Source of the DNA: Dipylidium caninum
Lineage: Eukaryota > Platyhelminthes > Cestoda > Cyclophyllidea > Dipylidiidae
Direction: 5' to 3'
Assembly: GCA_017562135.1 (NCBI GenBank)
Contig: QEYB01000921.1
Location: 1,054,001 to 1,118,000, forward strand
Length of the DNA stretch: 64,000 bases
The stretch's first letter is position 1; every line of letters starts with the position of its first letter. The translations under genes and the position numbers were made by a program. The notes under the pieces were generated by a model. That model was given only the letters and a program-made list of their open reading frames with translations, was not told where the DNA came from and searched no databases. Shown here in pieces: positions 59,866 to 64,000 of the stretch.

Positions 59866-61684
59866 GAGGCAGTCCCGCAAAGCGTCGGCAATTTAATTAG
59901 CGATGCATCGGCGGATGAGGAGGGAATTAGCGAGGGAGATTGCGACGACTTAGCGGTAAACAGCGACACCTCGGGCTGCGAGACAGGCTCGACGGGGAAT
60001 CAGGCCGATTGAAGAGCGAGTAGACGGAACTGTCCGGTGCGCGAGCAAGCAGGACGGGCATCTCCTACGGAAAGGCAGAGCGTTGGGCTCAGAGGCAGGC
60101 GACAAGCCTTCGTGGGTGTGAGCGCCTCGCTTTATACTGCGGAGTGTCTGCAGCAGGGGAAGGGAACGAGTCTGAGCCGGCGTTTCGACGCCCACCGGAA
60201 AGTCCTGCCGATTTTTATGATAACAAGCATAAACACGTGGCACATGTTTATGTGGTGCATCCTGGGTTCGCCATTTTTATCGCTGCTGACATTATTAGCC
60301 CCCGAGGGTGGTGGTATTCGCTCTTTTTAACATGAAAACATTATTTGGGGCTCCAACACCTCCACCCTCAGTGTCTGGTCTGCCAGGAGGTTCTCTCCGT
60401 TTCTATGGCGGAAGGTTTAGACTCGACGTCCGTGTCTATTTTTTGCACTCTCGGGTCTATTTTTTACCGCCCAATGCGCACCCACTGATGTGGCGAATTG
60501 ACTAAAACGAGGTTGATTCGTGTTAATTTTGAGTGAGTAGCGGTTTTCATGCGCATGGCTACTGACGAAGTTCACTTACGTCTCTGGATTTTCACACGAA
60601 TTTCAACAAGGCAGAAACGCTACAGAAGCCGTAGGAATTTACTGAAAGCGTTCGGGAAGGTGCATTTTGTGTGGGCACATGCAGAAGAGGAATCGACGCA
60701 AGTGAATCAGGTGATTCCAATCTTGCTGATGAGCCACCTCCTGGACGACCACCTTTGCTCGACGACCGTGTGGTGAAGACCACGTTGGAGGCGATGCCTT
60801 TCTGACCGCAGCGGAGATCGCATAAAGGCACGCTTCAGGCGAGCAAACTATTTCGGCCCATGTTCGGAGGACAGGCTCGGAGTGGGGTTTCCACGTGGGT
60901 GCCACACGAATGAGCGCAGAGGAAAGATTGGATGCTCGAGTCGTCGTGTGCACACCTCTGTTTGCTCGGAGCAAAAGTCCAGCCGATCTCGAAGCGAGTC
61001 ATGGTAGCTGGGGATGAAAAGGGGATCCCCTAAGACAAAGGGGCAAGGAAAGGGGCAATTGAGCCCGAGAACCTGGTCCTTTCATCTCCAGGGCAAATCT
61101 GACTCTGAATGGGATATTCGAGGACCAACACACTATGCGCCTTTAGAATGGCAAGAAAAGCCATTTGGGGGAGAACATTTGTCACCAAATGGATGGCTCA
61201 AAGACAGCTTTGCGAGGAAAGAGGCCGGCGCTGTTGGAGAGGATTGCAGGCCGCATGCCGATTTCTCGTCTCGATTTGTCAACGGAGTGCAGAACGAGGC
61301 CGGAGAAGTTCCTTTCGCGTCCACCATATTCCCCGGACTCGGCACACTCCTGTTGTAATTCGATGTTTTTTTGCCCCTCTAAACGATCTCTTGAAAGATG
61401 CAAAATGCAGAAATGAAGTGAAGGTATGAAGCATGCACTCGTTGCAATTGTTCGCATTGAATGATGAAACCCTTCAAAAATGGGGACATGCAAATTGTCA
61501 TATTGCTGGCGAGAAGTCGTAAAGAATAATGACAATTATATTAGTTGATACCTATTTTTTGACGGTAGGAAAAATTGCATGTTGTTTTTTTTTTGCGGAA
61601 ATGGACAGAACTCTTCGCAGACCTCAAATCTTCGCCCCCAGTGCAGTAGCGAAGTGGGGTAGACACTGTGCCTGGGAGCGATTC
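59866..61684 (+). repeat. Right arm of 1.8 kb inverted repeat carrying mariner
   Basis: This is the reverse-oriented partner of 2098-3841. The left edge starts at GAGGCAGTCCCGC, the reverse complement of the 3829-3841 edge. The right edge is near GTAGACACTGTGC, matching the reverse complement of about 2108-2120. Between them lie about 600 bp of flank, the transposase remnant and a 3' tail with TTGACGGTAGGAAAAATTGC. Together the two arms bracket all three genes of the window. Confidence 0.75.
60549..61430 (+). pseudogene. Decayed mariner-family transposase (right copy)
   Basis: The N-terminal part around 60713-60802 reads LADEPPPGRPPLLDDRVV then KTTLEAMPF and a stop. A one-base shift then gives FLTAAEIA, the typical mariner helix-turn-helix segment, and another stop. 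Near 61320 the motif RPPYSPDSAH, matching the mariner HPPYSPDLAP, is present, followed by FFCPSKRSLERCKM. The coding sequence is broken by several frame changes and stops, so it is inactive. It is a Tc1/mariner superfamily fossil. Confidence 0.75.
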
Positions 61685-61896
61685 CTCTAGCTTTTCCTGA
61701 CACTTAACTGTTTAAAGGCAGACTCTTTAACTGGTGGACATAAAGTTGCTCCACCCGAGGCCTGAAAGTGTCTGTTTCCCGTGATTTTTCGATTATCACA
61801 CTGTTGCTTCCTACATGTCTAATCATAATCCGCTACTCTTGACGCTGACACTGATAGAATCATGTCGGTGGGAGCCCTTCACGAAAACGCTCTAAG

Positions 61897-61929
61897 TCTT
61901 CTTCTTCTTCCTTCTTCTTCTTCTTCTCC
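61897..61929. repeat. CTT/TTC microsatellite
   Basis: A CTT triplet run just downstream of the right mariner block. It makes low-complexity serine, leucine or lysine runs in the overlapping open frames, which I do not regard as genes. Confidence 0.85.
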
Positions 61930-63100
61930 TGCTAATGATAATGATAATGAATGTCATGACAAAGTCGACATCACAGACAATGAGATTGACTGGATCAGAT
62001 GCCTGTTCTACGCGCCGAAGAGGTTTGTTTCGTGCGCAGGTCGGGAAAATAATAGGCGGGGTGGTCAAATGTGTCCTCCAAGGTTTCGCGAGACCACAAA
62101 GCACCACTTGGACCGTCATAAATTGCGCGTCAATATCAACCGCCTCCAAGTCTGGCCACCTTGGCGCTTTGCTGCCAGGCCCCAGTAAAACGAACATACC
62201 GCTGCAAGCACGTAGTCCGCCCAATTTGCTTCCGAGAGGCACACTTTTATGGGCGCCTATGGCTAACAGGCCAGCACCGTGCCTCGGTTGTCTATTAGTC
62301 ACGTAACCGTGGCAAGGCAATGGTTTAATGCAGATGTGGACCCAAGTTGGCCCTCTGCCTTCATACATTTTTGTTCTACTTTAGTTGCTTTGATTCTCTC
62401 ATCAACCTAAAGTTAGTAAATGAATCGGATTTTAGCTCAAAATTAAAAGTAAATTAGATTGGATTCGGCCTCAGACACAAAAACTGTTTAACTAGACGTT
62501 GAATGAGTGGAGAAGAAGGAGCGAATTTGACAGTCTGGCACCATCGGTAGTGTTTCATTCTAGCCAATGCTCAAATCAATCCGATTGCCCAACAACCTAG
62601 TGGAGAGGAGGCAGCAGGTCTACTCGCCCCAGACACTAAAAGGAGGCAGCTTTCGCAACGTCATCATCGGTCGGCGCAACTGTCCAAAAACGTGTTGAAG
62701 AAGTCGGTGAAGGCGCCGCTTATCCGACGAAGTCAAATCGCCCTCTCCCCATTCCCTCCCCCCCCCCCCCCCTTTTAATCAGCACACAGATGCCTCGGTG
62801 GACTAACCAATGGTGAAAACAGAATGCAAGACATGGCATAAATAGACGGACAGGGTTCCGCGGGGAGCGCGGACGCACGAGGCAGAGGGCGCGAGTGATA
62901 AGTGGGTTACTGTGGCGCCGGAGGGCGCCAGCGATTGGTCGCCAGGCTAACGAAAACGCCTTCCTATGTGTGTATGTATTTGGGTTAGAGAAGAAGGGAA
63001 CACTGGCTGGGACGAGGGAATGTCACCACCGCCACCTCCGCCACCACGGCCACCACCACCACCACCGCCACCTCCATCATCACGATCTTTGTTGTGAGCA
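61930..63100. other. Region with no supported gene; simple repeats
   Basis: A minus-strand open frame (61892-62368) and overlapping plus frames match nothing I know. A run of about 15 C lies at 62758-62772. A CCACCACCGCCACC-type run lies at about 63025-63075 and explains glycine- or proline-rich frames there. A GC-rich piece near 62860-62945, with a GCGCCGGAGGGCGCC palindrome and a reverse CCAAT (ATTGG), could be a promoter for a rightward gene, but this is speculative. Confidence 0.35.
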
Positions 63101-63101
63101 G

Positions 63102-63233
63102 GCGTTTGGGCGTCTGTATGCCGAAGGAGGAGACTTTGTCGAGCCAATGAAAATTGTCCCTCGATGCCCGGAGGTACTTTACGATGTCCTTCTGACGCTG
63201 ACCTTTGTGGAACTTACCGTCGCTATCATTTAC
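63102..63233 (+). CDS. Possible internal exon of a membrane protein (partial gene)
   Basis: A frame of exactly 44 codons lies between a GAGCAG acceptor (AG at 63100-63101) and a GTGAGC donor at 63234. It reads AFGRLYAEGGDFVEPMKI, VPRCPEVLYDVLLTLT and FVELTVAIIY; the last two thirds could form a membrane helix. The exon would be phase 0 at both ends. I find no confident partner exon, and I cannot name a family. It may belong to a gene running off the right edge, or be chance. The GC-rich stretch upstream could be its promoter. Confidence 0.3.
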
Positions 63234-64000
63234 GTGAGCTCCATTTTCCTCTTACACCCCTCATGCACACGCCAGTAGGTGCTTTCCTCTCCCCACCGGC
63301 CTGTATGCCCGTCTTCGAGTTCACCTGGTCATGTCCTCTTGTACTTAATCCGCACTGAGTCGGGAATTTCCCGGGGAGGCCTCAATTACTCGAATTAGAC
63401 GGTTGAGCTTGTTAGCCGGCAAACTTCAGCCCCACCGGCTTTAAGCCATTCATCCGCGACTCGGTCTGCCACCTGCTGGCCTCTTCCAACACATATAGGA
63501 TGCCACGGCTTGTTCCCTCTGTTTTATTACTATTCTCTCCCCTCACCCCCTCTCAGGACCTTCGAAGTCGGCTAGACACCTCCATCTCTCCCAGCCCTGT
63601 GTGGTTTACTTGACTGCCCCGAATTTTGTCCCTCGGCTCCGCCAAGTTTTCTTGGCCGGCTGTTAAAAATACGGTTTTTGTGGTCCCAAACTGGAGACAA
63701 AGAGTCACTTCCCCTCTCAGTTAAGACTCCACTAACCCGAGCCATAACAGGCACACCGTGTGTCGGCGTCGATAAAGAATGCTCCCAAGCGCTAAACTAC
63801 TTCAGTGGGAAGCTTTAGTTAAAAGTTCATTTGCTGACAATTTTCACCTCGCCGGGAAAAAAACGCCCGTTAGGCTGCCACGTCATCCAATTAACCAGCG
63901 CCGACCCTCGGCCTCCTGAGGTCCAGAGCGACTGTGCAGTTTCAACTCCGTTGGAGGAGAGGCAACCGATTTCAAGTGATGAAGTAGAAGTGTTTTGCAT

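Noticed and set aside
61892..62368. 158-codon minus-strand open frame
   Set aside because: It runs into a CTT microsatellite, has no recognisable domain, and overlaps equally long frames on the other strand.
63025..63075. Direct triplet array considered as a possible CRISPR-like or tandem functional repeat
   Set aside because: It is a simple CCACCGCC-type microsatellite in a eukaryotic genome, with no spacer structure.

Overview
This is a window of a eukaryotic nuclear genome with intron-rich protein genes. The gene content, the mix of very short introns (31 and 42 nt) with kilobase introns, a gene built of micro-exons, and decayed mariner elements all suggest a flatworm, most likely a tapeworm. 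The taxon is an inference: no rRNA or mitochondrial marker is present. I assembled the exons by hand from GT..AG sites, reading phase and similarity to known families, so exon edges are models.

Layout. (1) 1-1.9 kb: nothing recognised. (2) 1.9-3.84 kb: a repeat block with decayed mariner transposase in minus orientation. (3) 4.9-12.6 kb, minus strand: an unrecognised 14-exon gene (about 240 aa). Ten of its twelve internal exons are 24-63 nt, and all twelve are multiples of three beginning and ending in the same phase. This is a micro-exon gene architecture. (4) 14.9-21.4 kb, minus strand: a complete inosine-5'-monophosphate dehydrogenase (IMPDH) gene of 12 coding exons (507 aa) with a poly(A) signal. 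(5) 21.4-23.2 kb: the shared upstream region of two divergent genes. (6) 23.2-54.5 kb, plus strand: a complete PACS (phosphofurin acidic cluster sorting protein) gene of 14 coding exons (about 1226 aa). Its introns hold two repeat families: an inverted pair of about 1.5 kb in introns 7 and 10, and a direct pair of about 0.9 kb in introns 6 and 11. (7) 55-58.8 kb: no gene recognised. (8) 58.8-61.7 kb: an older mariner fragment, then the inverted partner of the block at 2.1-3.84 kb. (9) 61.7-64 kb: simple repeats and one possible membrane-protein exon near the right edge.

The three genes are not a functional unit. IMPDH makes guanine nucleotides in the cytosol and PACS sorts membrane proteins between trans-Golgi network and endosomes. 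The micro-exon gene has no assigned role; its tail could be varied freely by exon skipping without frame loss. The whole gene set is bracketed by 1.7-1.8 kb inverted repeats about 56 kb apart.
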